Below, piece after piece: positions 1 to 8,244 of a DNA stretch of 47,367 nucleotides. The DNA is taken from NCBI GenBank assembly GCA_900769115.1, contig CAAGFJ010000088.1, positions 1-47,367 of the forward strand. Direction: 5' to 3'. A program made the position numbers and the translations under genes. The stretch is from Lachnospiraceae bacterium (lineage in GTDB: Bacteria; Bacillota; Clostridia; Lachnospirales; Lachnospiraceae). Position 1 is the first letter of the stretch. The number at the start of each line of letters is the position of its first letter. Under the pieces are notes generated by a model, which searched no databases, was not told the DNA's origin, and saw only the letters and a list, made by a program, of their open reading frames with translations.

Positions 1-655
1 CATTCCGTAGCAGCGTTTACTTAAACTGAATGAGCGCTCTACCTCAATTCGATCGGTGTTATCCTGATATTCCTGCTTTTTCTCTTTTGATGATTGTTTT
101 GTAAGGCTTGGTCTCCCAAACTTTGGACCGGATAATCGTATTCCATGAAACTTACAGAATTTTCTGTTGTCTCTGGTTCGATATATCTGGTCAGCCAGTA
201 GGTGTTCCGGGTAATGACCAGTTCGTACCCTGAATCGTTCCACTGCTTCAACAAGTACTGTACTTTCATTGTAGGCATCATAGGATATTTTTTCTATTCT
301 GCCAAGACCGCTATCATCAATGCTTAAATCAAACTTGGCACCAAATTCAACCGGAGCTTTTGTTTTTCCTCTGACGATTGGTCTGATCCATGGCTGTGAG
401 ATACTGACAATGCGATTTTCTACAATATGAACCTTGTTTTGGTACATGTACTGTTGTTGTTCATATAGCTTATATATTGTCCACCACCAGAAGGCGGATT
501 TGTATGATCATCATCGTTTTTATCTTTGGATTCCTTCTCTTTGAGGGCTTCCATGATAACGTCCGTTTTCAGACGTTTACGGAATAAGACCAGCGTACTT
601 GCGTCAATCGGAGGTTCTTCCTGACTTCTTCTTCCGACAGGTCATTGCTGACAGT
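1..655 (-). pseudogene. Decayed IS5-like DDE transposase, cut by the window edge
   Basis: The minus strand encodes pieces of a DDE transposase in several frames. From about 460 down to 1 one frame reads on with the family-typical blocks VSISQPWIRPIVRGK, PVEFGAKFDLSID, DAYNEST, RTGHYPE, LADQIYRTR and RLSGPKFGRP, and ends at the window edge in VERSFSLSKRCYG. Upstream, around 540-610, another frame holds PPIDASTLVLFRKRL, the usual N-terminal block. The frame changes near 460-490, so at least one frameshift is present, and the N-terminal 60-80 residues are missing. An 80-residue open frame at 39-281 is only a shadow of this gene. I see no terminal inverted repeats, so the element is probably dead. 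The assignment to the IS5/IS1182 group rests on remembered family motifs. Confidence 0.8.
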
Positions 656-666
656 CAGTAACAAAC

Positions 667-1140
667 TTACTGATCATTTATTCTTGGCATTTTTGCATTA
701 TACTCTATCGGAACACTCTTTAATACTACGTTTCCCGATTCCGCAACTATCTTATCCCATTCCTGTACGGTTCCTGCATAAGTGACTTTTTTAATAGAAG
801 TACAACCATTAAAGGCGTTCTTTCCAATCTTTACAATGTTTACTGGAATATAAACCGACTCTAAATAGGTATTTCCCTCAAAAGCACTTTCTCCAATCTC
901 TTTTACATGCTTATATAAATATGGATCTTCAAACGTATTAACCGCTGTCATGGTATCCGGAATTGCCAAATATTTGTATTTATCTAAGTTATCATCATCC
1001 CAAATACCTGTAATCACAGCATTTTCTTCATCCATTGCCATGCAACTTACCGTTTTATAAACCTTATACTCTTCGCTTATAAAAATACAGCCAAAAACAA
1101 CTACAATCAACCCACATACCATCATTATAATCTTCTTCAT
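667..1140 (-). CDS. Small membrane-anchored or secreted BspA-type leucine-rich-repeat protein
   Basis: About 157 residues. The N-terminus MKKIIMMVCGLIVVVFGCIF is a hydrophobic signal or anchor; a cysteine at its end could be a lipobox, but the match is poor. The middle has LRR_5 (BspA-like) repeats, with VKEIGESAFEGNTYLESVYIP followed by IVKIGKNAFNGCTSIKKVTYAG. Only about two repeats are present, so it is short for the family, whose members usually carry many repeats for adhesion or ligand binding. The ATG at 1140 follows GAGGGG closely; an ATG at 1152 is an alternative. It ends right where the transposase relic starts, so that insertion could have truncated its C-terminus; the last residues KMPRINDQ do not look like LRR sequence. 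Function unknown. Confidence 0.6.
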   Translation of the reverse strand: MKKIIMMVCGLIVVVFGCIFISEEYKVYKTVSCMAMDEENAVITGIWDDDNLDKYKYLAIPDTMTAVNTFEDPYLYKHVKEIGESAFEGNTYLESVYIPVNIVKIGKNAFNGCTSIKKVTYAGTVQEWDKIVAESGNVVLKSVPIEYNAKMPRINDQ

Positions 1141-1264
1141 TTTACCCCTCATTTCCTTCCTTATATTTTCAATCGCTTTACACAATCACATATTTATTCA
1201 CGATTTAAAATCTCACATATTGTAAAATCTTTTACTTTTATAATGTTGTCTGCTTGTATCATCG

Positions 1265-2440
1265 TTATCTTCCGGCAACCATCTTACCACTTCTATTGAA
1301 ATAATATCTTTTGCCCTTGATCTTTACATATTTGTTCTGGGCTCTGCTTCCGTCCTTTTGCACGTAGTAGCGTTTCCTGCCCTTGACAATCCAGCGCTTC
1401 TTTTGCACAATACCCTTCTTATCGCAATAGTAATACTTGCCGTTACACTTCTTCCAGCCGGCTGACCGTTTGCCATTGGCTTTGAAATAATAAGTATTCT
1501 TTCCAATATTCACCAATTCTTTCTTCGCAACGGTACCATCTGCCTTCACATATACCAGCTTATTGCCTTTGTATAGCCATTGGCTCACTAAGATCAATCC
1601 GTCTTCATTCGCATAATAATCCTTACCATCAACGGTAAACCACTGCTTCTTAACCAGCTTGCCATCCTCATAGTAACAATTGTGCACGCCGTCTTTTGCC
1701 TTCTGGAAAACGGTTCCTGTTACCTGTGTCGTCGCCTGTGTTGTAGTCTCAGTTGTTGCCTGCGTTGTTGCATTCATCGATGCTCCCGATATAATTGGCG
1801 ATATGATAATCGTTGCATTCACCGGTGCATCTCCAAGCACAGTTGCATAATTATTCGCACGTTCATAATTGGTGATTACCACCTGTGTCAGGTCAATCGT
1901 CCGTCCCCAGCTAATCTGGCAACCCGGATTATAATTCGCCTCACCAACCGTAACAGTATTCCCATTCTTTGCTACCACAAACACCGAATGGGAGCCACTA
2001 ATCCGGACAATATCTCCCACTTTGATCTCCAGATAGGCAGTACCCGAATTCAAATGCTGTGTCCATGTTGTATCCCCAAACACATCATATCCCAACTTAT
2101 TCGCAAATCCCATACACTGTGTTGCAGACCAATGACCGCCGCCTGCAAAATGATTACAGGTACAGCCATTCGTACCAGATACATGATTCACTCCCGATGC
2201 CTTGTGAAGCGTACATGCACTTAACGTATATCCATCTGAATTGTCCGTTGTCATTCCGACATGATTCCAATATGCCCCATTCGGAAACTTGTTCTGTAGT
2301 TCTGTAATCCGTGCATTGAAATCTACTGTCGCCGCCTGACCAGGCAATCCAATCAACATAGATGCCAACATGGTTCCAACTGCAAACAGGCATATCTTAA
2401 AGCCCTGTATTCCCCGATCTGTCCTCTTCTTGCGATGCAT
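1265..2440 (-). CDS. Secreted CHAP-like amidase with C-terminal cell-wall-binding repeats
   Basis: A signal peptide (FKICLFAVGTMLASMLIGLPGQAA) is followed by a CHAP-like cysteine amidase/peptidase domain. It contains GHWSATQCMGFANKLGYD with the probable nucleophile Cys (about residue 109 from this start) and GSHSVFV with the probable catalytic His (about residue 151). A Thr-rich linker (TTQATTETTTQATTQ) leads to about six copies of a Trp/Tyr-rich choline- or glucan-binding type repeat (GKDYYANEDG, KNTYYFKANGKRSAGW, GKYYYCDKKG, GKRYYFNRSGKM). The family cleaves peptidoglycan cross-links or remodels the wall, and the repeats would hold the enzyme there. The ATG at 2440 has GGAGG nine bases upstream. 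An ATG at 2458 overlaps that ribosome site and is less likely. Transcribed alone from the promoter at 2517-2546. Wall hydrolysis is inference from the domains. Confidence 0.78.
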   Translation of the reverse strand: MHRKKRTDRGIQGFKICLFAVGTMLASMLIGLPGQAATVDFNARITELQNKFPNGAYWNHVGMTTDNSDGYTLSACTLHKASGVNHVSGTNGCTCNHFAGGGHWSATQCMGFANKLGYDVFGDTTWTQHLNSGTAYLEIKVGDIVRISGSHSVFVVAKNGNTVTVGEANYNPGCQISWGRTIDLTQVVITNYERANNYATVLGDAPVNATIIISPIISGASMNATTQATTETTTQATTQVTGTVFQKAKDGVHNCYYEDGKLVKKQWFTVDGKDYYANEDGLILVSQWLYKGNKLVYVKADGTVAKKELVNIGKNTYYFKANGKRSAGWKKCNGKYYYCDKKGIVQKKRWIVKGRKRYYVQKDGSRAQNKYVKIKGKRYYFNRSGKMVAGR

Positions 2441-2516
2441 CCTTTGTATCTCCTCCATTATCCCTTTCCAATCATTAAAACAATATAGAAATCCTTATCT
2501 TTTGCCTAATATTACT

Positions 2517-2546
2517 AGTATAACACTTCTGCTACCCGCTTGTAAA
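2517..2546 (-). promoter_or_regulatory. Putative sigma-A promoter of the CHAP amidase gene
   Basis: On the minus strand TTTACA (2541-2546) and TATACT (2517-2522) are separated by 18 bases, about 75 bases before the start codon. Seen by inspection only. Confidence 0.5.
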
Positions 2547-2672
2547 TTCATCTCGCTTAGAATCTCATATATTTATTAAATTAATGTGAAAAAGAGGAAT
2601 TTTCTATGGATGTCCTCCGCTTAACTGTCTTTTGATAGCCTCCACCACACTGTGTATATGATACCGGATCAG

Positions 2673-2715
2673 AAAAAACGCAGAACGCATACTCGTATCA
2701 TCGTTGTTCGTATGC
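2673..2715 (-). terminator. Possible rho-independent terminator after uvrA
   Basis: The minus strand reads GCATAC, a 17-base loop, GTATGC (2687-2715), then a short spacer and six T (2673-2678). The six-base stem is weak. A second small hairpin (CCCTT/AAGGG, 2728-2746) lies directly after the uvrA stop but has no T-run. Confidence 0.35.
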
Positions 2716-2749
2716 CACCTAACCTTCCCTTACGCCGCGCAAGGGTATC

Positions 2750-5575
2750 TCATCTCTTCAGTATCTTATCCAGATATTGTCCCGTATAGCTCTTCTCATT
2801 CGCCGCGATCTCCTCCGGCGTTCCCGCTGCCACAACGGTTCCTCCCTGGTCGCCGCCTTCCGGTCCAATATCAATGACATAATCTGCCGTCTTAATAACC
2901 TCTAGGTTATGCTCAATCACAACCACTGTGTTACCGCCCTCAGACAGCTTACGCAGAATCTCGACTAACTTATGCACATCCGCAAAATGCAAGCCGGTTG
3001 TCGGCTCATCTAAGATATAGATTGTTCGACCGGTGCTTCTTCTGGATAGTTCCGTTGCTAACTTCACACGCTGTGCCTCGCCGCCGGAAAGCGTAGTCGA
3101 CGGCTGTCCTAACCGGATATAACCAAGTCCGACTTCTTTCAGCGTCTCAATCTTGCGAAGAATAGATGGTACATTCTGGAAGAAATCACACGCCTCATCT
3201 ACTGTCATATCCAACACATCATAGATGTTCTTGCCTTTATACAGAACTTCTAACGTCTCCCGGTTATACCGCTTGCCACCACAGACCTCACAAGGCACAT
3301 AGACATCCGGCAGGAAATGCATCTCAATCTTGATGATACCATCTCCCCGGCAGGCCTCACAACGTCCACCGGATATGTTGAAGGAGAATCTTCCCTTCTT
3401 GTAGCCCTTTGCCTTGGCATCCTTCGTACCAGCAAACAGATCTCTTATCATATCAAATACACCGGTATATGTTGCCGGGTTCGAGCGCGGTGTTCTTCCG
3501 ATCGGAGACTGGTCAATATTGATGACCTTGTCTAACTGCTCCAAGCCTTCAATTCCATCATGATCCCCGGCCTTCACTCTGGCACGGTTCAATTCTTTGG
3601 CTAAATGCTTGTAAAGAATCTCATTAACCAGAGAACTCTTACCGGAACCGGATACTCCTGTTACACACGTCATAACACCTAACGGAAATGGCACGTCAAT
3701 GTTCTTCAGATTGTTCTGTCTTGCACCCTTCACCGTGATCCAACCGGTCGGCTGCTTTCTCTCCGTCGGAACCGGAATCTTGATTCTGCCGGACAGATAC
3801 GCCCCCGTGATCGACTTCTTGTTCTTCATAATCTGTGCTGCAGTTCCCTGCGCAACCACCTCACCGCCAAGCTCACCGGCACCCGGTCCGATATCCACAA
3901 TATGATCGGCTGCAAGCATCGTATCCTCGTCATGCTCGACCACAAGCAGCGTATTACCCAGATCCCGCAGATGCTTGAGTGTTGCGATCAGCTTATCATT
4001 ATCTCTCTGATGCAGACCAATACTTGGCTCATCTAAGATATATGCCACACCAACTAAGCCGGAGCCAATCTGTGTTGCCAGACGGATTCGCTGCGCCTCT
4101 CCACCGGAAAGCGTTCCGGTCGGTCGATATAACGCCAGGTAATTCAGACCCACGTCCAGCAGAAAATGCAGTCTTGCCTTGATCTCCTTGAGAATCCCGC
4201 CGCCAATGAACTGCTGCCGTTCCGTCAGTTCCATGTTATCTAAGAATTCCACCAGCTTATCAATAGACATCTTGGTGATCTCATAGATGTTCTTCCCTGC
4301 GATCGTCACCGCAAGGGACTCCCGTTTCAGACGCTGACCACCACAGTCATCACATGGCGTGATCGTCATAAAGCTCTCATATTCTTCCTTCATGGAATCC
4401 GATCCCGCTTCCCGATAACGCCGCTGCACATTGCGGATCAGACCCTCAAATGCCACATCATAGATACCTTCCCCACGCTGTCCCTTATAATATACCTTCA
4501 CTTCATGTCCGTTAGTTCCATGCAGAATCACATTCCTTGCTTCCTCGGACAACCGGTTAAATGGTGTGTTCAGGTCAAAATGATATTCCTTTGCCAAAGC
4601 ATCTAAAATGGCACGGGTATACGACTTCTTATCCGTGCAGGACTGCCAGCCAAGCACCGCAATCGCACCATCTGCAATCGATATACTCGGATCCGGTATC
4701 ATCAGATCCACATCAAATTCCATCTTATAGCCAAGTCCAAAGCAGGTCGGGCAGGCACCAAACGGATTATTAAATGAAAAACTTCTCGGCTCGATCTCAT
4801 CAATACTGATTCCACAATCCGGGCAGGAAAAGCTGGAACTCATGTTAAGCGACTGACCACCGATCACATCGACTACCATAATGCCTTCTGCCAACTTCAT
4901 AACCGCCTCAATGGAATCATTTAACCGGCGTTCCATCCCCTTCTTCACAACCAACCGGTCTACCACGATCGATACGTCATGCTTCTTATTCTTATCCAGT
5001 GTAATCTCCTCTGACAGATCATATAAGGAACCATCTACGATTACACGCACATAGCCGCTTCTCTTTGCCTGCGCAAGTACCTTCTCGTGACGCCCCTTTC
5101 TTCCACGAACAACCGGCGCTAACAACTGAAACTTCGTTCCCTCCGGCAGTTCCATGATCGTATCTACCATCTGATCCACCGTCTGTTTCTTGATCTCTTT
5201 GCCACACTGTGGACAATGAGGAACACCAATTCTTGCATACAGCAGACGGAAATAATCATAGATCTCTGTCACCGTTCCCACGGTCGAACGCGGATTCCGG
5301 TTCGTTGACTTCTGATCAATGGAGATTGCCGGAGACAATCCCTCGATCTTCTCCACATCCGGCTTCTCTGCCTGTCCTAAGAACTGTCTTGCATAAGAAG
5401 ACAGAGATTCCATATATCTTCTCTGTCCCTCTGCATAGATCGTATCAAATGCAAGTGAGGACTTACCCGAACCAGACAGACCGGTCAATACCACCAACTC
5501 ATTCCTCGGTATCTTAATATCAATATTCTTCAAATTGTGCTCTTTCGCACCTTTGATCGTAATATATTGCTTCAT
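2750..5575 (-). CDS. uvrA: Excinuclease ABC subunit UvrA
   Basis: A full-length UvrA of 941 residues, the usual size. UvrA is the dimeric ATPase that detects DNA damage in nucleotide excision repair and loads UvrB. Two ABC ATPase halves are visible: Walker A GLSGSGKSS near residue 32 and GVSGSGKSS near 637, with ABC signatures TLSGGEAQRIRLA and TLSGGEAQRVKLA. The insertion-domain zinc site CPDCGISIDEIEPRSFSF...CPTC and the C-terminal zinc finger CEACRGDG...CEVCGGKRYN are both complete. The start follows AAAGGA at good spacing. It is separated from pcrA-uvrB by about 3.4 kb of accessory genes, although uvrB and uvrA are often adjacent in Clostridia. A LexA-like palindrome lies about 80 bases upstream, so SOS induction is likely. 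Confidence 0.98.
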   Translation of the reverse strand: MKQYITIKGAKEHNLKNIDIKIPRNELVVLTGLSGSGKSSLAFDTIYAEGQRRYMESLSSYARQFLGQAEKPDVEKIEGLSPAISIDQKSTNRNPRSTVGTVTEIYDYFRLLYARIGVPHCPQCGKEIKKQTVDQMVDTIMELPEGTKFQLLAPVVRGRKGRHEKVLAQAKRSGYVRVIVDGSLYDLSEEITLDKNKKHDVSIVVDRLVVKKGMERRLNDSIEAVMKLAEGIMVVDVIGGQSLNMSSSFSCPDCGISIDEIEPRSFSFNNPFGACPTCFGLGYKMEFDVDLMIPDPSISIADGAIAVLGWQSCTDKKSYTRAILDALAKEYHFDLNTPFNRLSEEARNVILHGTNGHEVKVYYKGQRGEGIYDVAFEGLIRNVQRRYREAGSDSMKEEYESFMTITPCDDCGGQRLKRESLAVTIAGKNIYEITKMSIDKLVEFLDNMELTERQQFIGGGILKEIKARLHFLLDVGLNYLALYRPTGTLSGGEAQRIRLATQIGSGLVGVAYILDEPSIGLHQRDNDKLIATLKHLRDLGNTLLVVEHDEDTMLAADHIVDIGPGAGELGGEVVAQGTAAQIMKNKKSITGAYLSGRIKIPVPTERKQPTGWITVKGARQNNLKNIDVPFPLGVMTCVTGVSGSGKSSLVNEILYKHLAKELNRARVKAGDHDGIEGLEQLDKVINIDQSPIGRTPRSNPATYTGVFDMIRDLFAGTKDAKAKGYKKGRFSFNISGGRCEACRGDGIIKIEMHFLPDVYVPCEVCGGKRYNRETLEVLYKGKNIYDVLDMTVDEACDFFQNVPSILRKIETLKEVGLGYIRLGQPSTTLSGGEAQRVKLATELSRRSTGRTIYILDEPTTGLHFADVHKLVEILRKLSEGGNTVVVIEHNLEVIKTADYVIDIGPEGGDQGGTVVAAGTPEEIAANEKSYTGQYLDKILKR

Positions 5576-5631
5576 AATGTGTCCTTTCTATGTGATGAAA
5601 TATTCTTCCATTCCCTCTTATTCTGACCACA

Positions 5632-5660
5632 AGTATATCATTTCACACAAAAAAAGTACA
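5632..5660 (-). promoter_or_regulatory. Putative uvrA promoter
   Basis: On the minus strand the -10 TATACT (5632-5637) lies 17 bases after TGTACT (5655-5660), which is a poor -35 but is part of a CTGTACTTTT element also found before pcrA and the XRE gene ending at 6895. The upstream half overlaps the LexA-like palindrome. Confidence 0.45.
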
Positions 5661-5691
5661 GAACAAATCGAATGTTTGTTCTGTACTTTTT
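5651..5691. promoter_or_regulatory. LexA-like operator inside a long palindrome upstream of uvrA
   Basis: Arms of 17 bases (5651-5667 and 5675-5691; AAAAAGTACAGAACAAA and its complement) surround a seven-base centre. Within it, 5669-5682 reads CGAATGTTTGTTCT, one base off the Gram-positive LexA pattern GAAC-N4-GTTC. Established: uvrA is a standard LexA target. The palindrome is also flanked by A and T runs, so it could act as a bidirectional terminator; the two readings cannot be separated by eye. Confidence 0.55.
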
Positions 5692-5865
5692 CTACCAAGG
5701 CTGCATCTCATACCTGGTTGCCCTCACGCCGGTTAATTTGTATGCCTGTTCATCAATCACATCACTCTCTAGCGACTCTATAATGGTATCAATCAGAATG
5801 GTCCTACTAATGTATTGCGTAGGAATTCTTCCAAAACTGATTACATACGGATTTCTATCTGCCAT
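5692..5865 (-). pseudogene. N-terminal fragment of an AAA-type ATP-binding protein
   Basis: A 57-residue frame with a good ribosome site (GGAGGAAAGTT before ATG). It begins MADRNPYVISFGRIPTQYIS and continues to DEQAYKLTGVRATRYEMQPW, then stop. The first 48 residues match the N-terminus of a family of clostridial ATP-binding proteins in which a P-loop of the type TGIRGTGKT follows at exactly this point. Here the sequence departs after TGVR and stops, so the Walker A motif and the whole ATPase core are gone. Its stop codon abuts the palindrome at 5651-5691, suggesting a deletion endpoint there. The family match is from memory of the conserved N-terminus. Confidence 0.6.
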
Positions 5866-5977
5866 AACTTTCCTCCATCAGACTATAAAAGTTATTTACC
5901 ACTATAATCCAATAATGAATCTTTCACATACGTCAATCAAACTTATTAAATCCATTGCAAAAAATCTCCCAATTTTA

Positions 5978-6289
5978 CTACTTCTCCACGACGAATTCCG
6001 TCTCATCCAAATCACTGGAATCTAATATATCAAGTAATCGGAATGCCGGACCTGTCGGATGCGTCCGACCACTCTCCCATGCCTCAATGGTCTTCTTAGA
6101 GACACCCATATATGATGCAAAAACACTTTGGGTCATTCCTGCCTTCATTCGAATCGCCCGAATCTCTGTGTTAGTATATTCTTTCACAGGAAGTATCATA
6201 TATGTTTTTATACGGGCCTTTCCCTTCCCCTTTTCATATTCAATCGCTTGTTCAAGGCCTTGCTTCAAATCATCAAATAATGAACCCAT
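5978..6289 (-). CDS. higA: HigA-type antitoxin, XRE family
   Basis: About 103 residues. After an N-terminal helix region (SLFDDLKQGLEQAIEYEKGK), the C-terminal half is an XRE helix-turn-helix: IRAIRMKAGMTQSVFASYMGVSKKTIEAWESGRTHP. This architecture is typical of HigA-like antitoxins of the toxin-first arrangement, where the antitoxin neutralises the toxin and represses the operon. The ATG at 6289 is chosen because AGGAGG lies eight bases upstream. A GTG at 6298 overlaps that ribosome site. It follows the toxin gene with a 5-base gap, and the palindrome in the promoter at 6663-6691 is the obvious binding site. Confidence 0.85.
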   Translation of the reverse strand: MGSLFDDLKQGLEQAIEYEKGKGKARIKTYMILPVKEYTNTEIRAIRMKAGMTQSVFASYMGVSKKTIEAWESGRTHPTGPAFRLLDILDSSDLDETEFVVEK

Positions 6290-6294
6290 ACGTT

Positions 6295-6642
6295 TCACCT
6301 CCTATTGTTTGCCGCCTTTGCTTTCAAGGCTTTTACCAATTTCTTAAGTGCGCTCTTTTCCTCGTTTGTAAGATTCTCGTGGCTCTTCTTTTCAAAGGCT
6401 GTTATCAAATAAATTACTTCATATTCTGCAAAATCTGTATAACAGACCCGGACACTTCCACTTTTCCCTCTATTGACTAACGGAAATCTAACTTTGCGAA
6501 TTCCTCCTGTACCCTCTATTATTGGACCTGCTTCATAATCTTTTAACAACATTATCTGTAACACTTGTAATTCATCATCACCAAGTCCTATTTCCTTCCA
6601 TCTTTTCGTAAACAATGGCACCTCGATAAAAGTTCTTGTCAT
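6295..6642 (-). CDS. higB: HigB/RelE-type toxin
   Basis: 115 residues of the RelE/HigB group, which cleave mRNA at the ribosome. Visible family features are an N-terminal strand (FIEVPLFTKRW), the block PIIEGTGGIRKVRFPLVNRGKSGSVRVCYTDF with the basic central strands, and a C-terminal Lys-rich helix (LKKLVKALKAKAANNRR). It resembles the RelE-like toxins annotated as addiction-module toxins in Clostridia. The reading frame is complete. ATG at 6642 has AAAGGA nine bases upstream. It is the first gene of a two-gene operon with the antitoxin, in the toxin-first order typical of HigBA. Confidence 0.82.
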   Translation of the reverse strand: MTRTFIEVPLFTKRWKEIGLGDDELQVLQIMLLKDYEAGPIIEGTGGIRKVRFPLVNRGKSGSVRVCYTDFAEYEVIYLITAFEKKSHENLTNEEKSALKKLVKALKAKAANNRR

Positions 6643-6662
6643 TCGCGCATTTCCTTTCTATT

Positions 6663-6691
6663 AATATATACCCTATTTTATAGGGTGTCAA
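6663..6691 (-). promoter_or_regulatory. HigBA promoter with operator palindrome in the spacer
   Basis: On the minus strand a consensus TTGACA (6686-6691) and TATATT (6663-6668) are exactly 17 bases apart. The spacer region is almost entirely the inverted repeat ACCCTA-ttttA-TAGGGT (6670-6686), positioned so that a bound antitoxin would exclude RNA polymerase. Autoregulation is inferred from the layout and from the behaviour of the family. Confidence 0.75.
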
Positions 6692-6814
6692 TATTATTTT
6701 ATATTATTCTATAGAAATATGACTTTTTTGTCATTCAACGCATAGTTGACTTTTTCTATTTTTATATATTATATGAAAAGGTACATACCTAATCCGTAAC
6801 AAAAAGATTCGTAC

Positions 6815-6858
6815 AAAGAAACGCCAGAATCGGCATTTGCCGAAACTGGCGTTTCTTT
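6815..6858 (-). terminator. Nested hairpin terminator after the XRE regulator gene
   Basis: A 13-base outer stem (AAAGAAACGCCAG and its complement) encloses a second perfect CGGCA/TGCCG hairpin, 36 bases after the stop at 6895. The minus strand ends TTTCTTTG, a short T-rich tail. Confidence 0.7.
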
Positions 6859-6894
6859 ATTAAGGATTTATTGTACATTTCCTTCTATATTCTT

Positions 6895-7266
6895 TCATCC
6901 AACTTTATAATATTCTCTTAACAACTCTGCGTACCTTCTCATACGTTCAATCTGCTTCTTTCTATGTTCTTTCACAGAAATCACCTGCTGCGGCTCCATC
7001 CCTACATCATATGCATTATCCAATACTCCATCCGTTTCCATATGCTCATCTACAATATCATGTAGGTCTGCCCCATACAATTCCATTAGGGCAAACATAG
7101 TATCTGCCTGTGGATATCCCATACCGCCTTCATATTTATAAATTGCCTGTCTTGTACCGAGTCGCAAATATTTTCTCACCTCATCCACTGACAAACCTCT
7201 TCTTAGTCTCAAACGTTTTAAGTTGTTGCCAATTACCTTCAGATCATATTCTGGTCTATATTCCAT
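6895..7266 (-). CDS. XRE-family transcriptional regulator
   Basis: About 123 residues. An N-terminal helix-turn-helix is clear: VIGNNLKRLRLRRGLSVDEVRKYLRLGTRQAIYKYEGGMGYPQADTMFALMELYGADLHDIV. The C-terminal 50 residues are helical and basic (VKEHRKKQIERMRRYAELLREYYKVG) and not recognised. The ATG at 7266 has GAAGGAG eight bases upstream; the frame extends 11 codons further, but without a better ribosome site. It stands alone between its own promoter-like element (7351-7379) and the terminator at 6815-6858. Its target is unknown; it may belong to the accessory insert between uvrA and uvrB. Confidence 0.75.
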   Translation of the reverse strand: MEYRPEYDLKVIGNNLKRLRLRRGLSVDEVRKYLRLGTRQAIYKYEGGMGYPQADTMFALMELYGADLHDIVDEHMETDGVLDNAYDVGMEPQQVISVKEHRKKQIERMRRYAELLREYYKVG

Positions 7267-7350
7267 ATCTTCTCCTTCTAGGCATTTGCATTGAACCACA
7301 CTGATTGCAGATCCATGCTGTATCCCCTCTACATTTGATGTCTCGACCTC

Positions 7351-7379
7351 AGTATATCATTTTAAATACCAAAAGTACA
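7351..7379 (-). promoter_or_regulatory. Putative promoter of the XRE gene, sharing an element with uvrA and pcrA
   Basis: On the minus strand TGTACT (7374-7379) and TATACT (7351-7356) are 17 bases apart. The surrounding bases TTCTGTACTTTT and AAATGATATACT match the uvrA promoter, but the GAAC/GTTC box is absent here. Confidence 0.45.
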
Positions 7380-7389
7380 GAATCACCAA

Positions 7390-7956
7390 TCACTTCGTAT
7401 CATTCTCAATATCCTTGATCTTTCTTGCAGGCACACCACCTACAACACAATTGTCCGGCACATCCTTCGTCACCACTGCACCTGCTGCCACAACCACATT
7501 GTTGCCAATCGTCACGCCAGGCAGGATCGTTGCATTGCCGCCGATCCACACATCATTTCCGATATGGATTGGCTTTGCAATTCCCATATGCTGTCTCCGT
7601 TTCATTGGAGAAAGCGGATGTCCCACCGTTGTGATCAGGGTGTTCGGTCCGATCATCACATTATCCCCAATATAGACCTCTCGGATATCCAGAATCGTAA
7701 GATTATAATTCCCTGTAAAATTATCGCCAATGTGAATCTTCAAGCCATTATCGCAGTTGAAATACTTAGCGATCCAGACATTGCTTCCTACGCTTCCAAA
7801 CATTTCCTGCAATTGCTTATACTGTGCCTCGTAATCATCATCTGCAATCGCATTGTACTCCCTGCACATAACAATGGCATCTTCCTTGCGTGCCGCCACT
7901 TCAGCATCATCATAACAATACTCTAATCCTGCTTCTAACTTCTCTAATTCCGTCAT
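7390..7956 (-). CDS. Maltose/galactoside O-acetyltransferase family protein
   Basis: 188 residues, the usual length for the Maa/LacA group of left-handed beta-helix acetyltransferases that move acetyl from acetyl-CoA to a sugar hydroxyl. The N-terminal Mac domain (LEAGLEYCYDDAEVAARKEDAIVMCREYN) precedes hexapeptide repeats: LKIHIGDNFTGNYNLTILD, VYIGDNVMIGPNTLIT, the catalytic-His block TVGHPLSP, PIHIGNDVWIGGNATILPGV, and NVVVAAGAVVTKDVPDNCVVGGVPARKI. The ATG at 7956 has GGGAGG seven bases upstream; the ATG at 7971 overlaps the ribosome site. It is divergent from the AraC regulator, which may control it. The true acceptor sugar cannot be read from the sequence. Confidence 0.88.
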   Translation of the reverse strand: MTELEKLEAGLEYCYDDAEVAARKEDAIVMCREYNAIADDDYEAQYKQLQEMFGSVGSNVWIAKYFNCDNGLKIHIGDNFTGNYNLTILDIREVYIGDNVMIGPNTLITTVGHPLSPMKRRQHMGIAKPIHIGNDVWIGGNATILPGVTIGNNVVVAAGAVVTKDVPDNCVVGGVPARKIKDIENDTK

Positions 7957-8157
7957 CTGTTTACCTCCCATTTCATTCCTTGTGTACGAATTCCTAGTGT
8001 CCGAAGTCGCACATTCCCTATATCACTGTGACACGTCTCTTTGCCGTAATCACCAGATTGCAGCTGCTTATTCCCAGGAACTCTGGACTTCTTGCGCTTA
8101 TCATAACAAATCAACGCAAAGCATTACAGCACTTTCATTGGTTTTTCGTCATATATA

Positions 8158-8186
8158 TTGACTAAAACAAAATATATGCGTATCAT
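8158..8186 (+). promoter_or_regulatory. Putative promoter of the AraC-family gene
   Basis: TTGACT (8158-8163) and TATCAT (8181-8186) are 17 bases apart, about 60 bases before the start codon. The rest of the 7957-8244 divergent intergenic region shows no gene and no strong minus-strand promoter. Confidence 0.6.
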
Positions 8187-8244
8187 ACAGATATAGAATT
8201 GAGCTCGCAATCTAACATCAATAAATAAAATGAGGAAAATAACT

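Noticed and set aside
39..281. 80-residue minus-strand frame
   Set aside because: Another frame of the same strand carries the clear transposase motifs through this region.
1682..2224. 180-residue plus-strand frame opposite the CHAP amidase gene
   Set aside because: The antisense gene has a signal peptide, catalytic motifs and repeats; this frame is Cys/Arg-rich noise.
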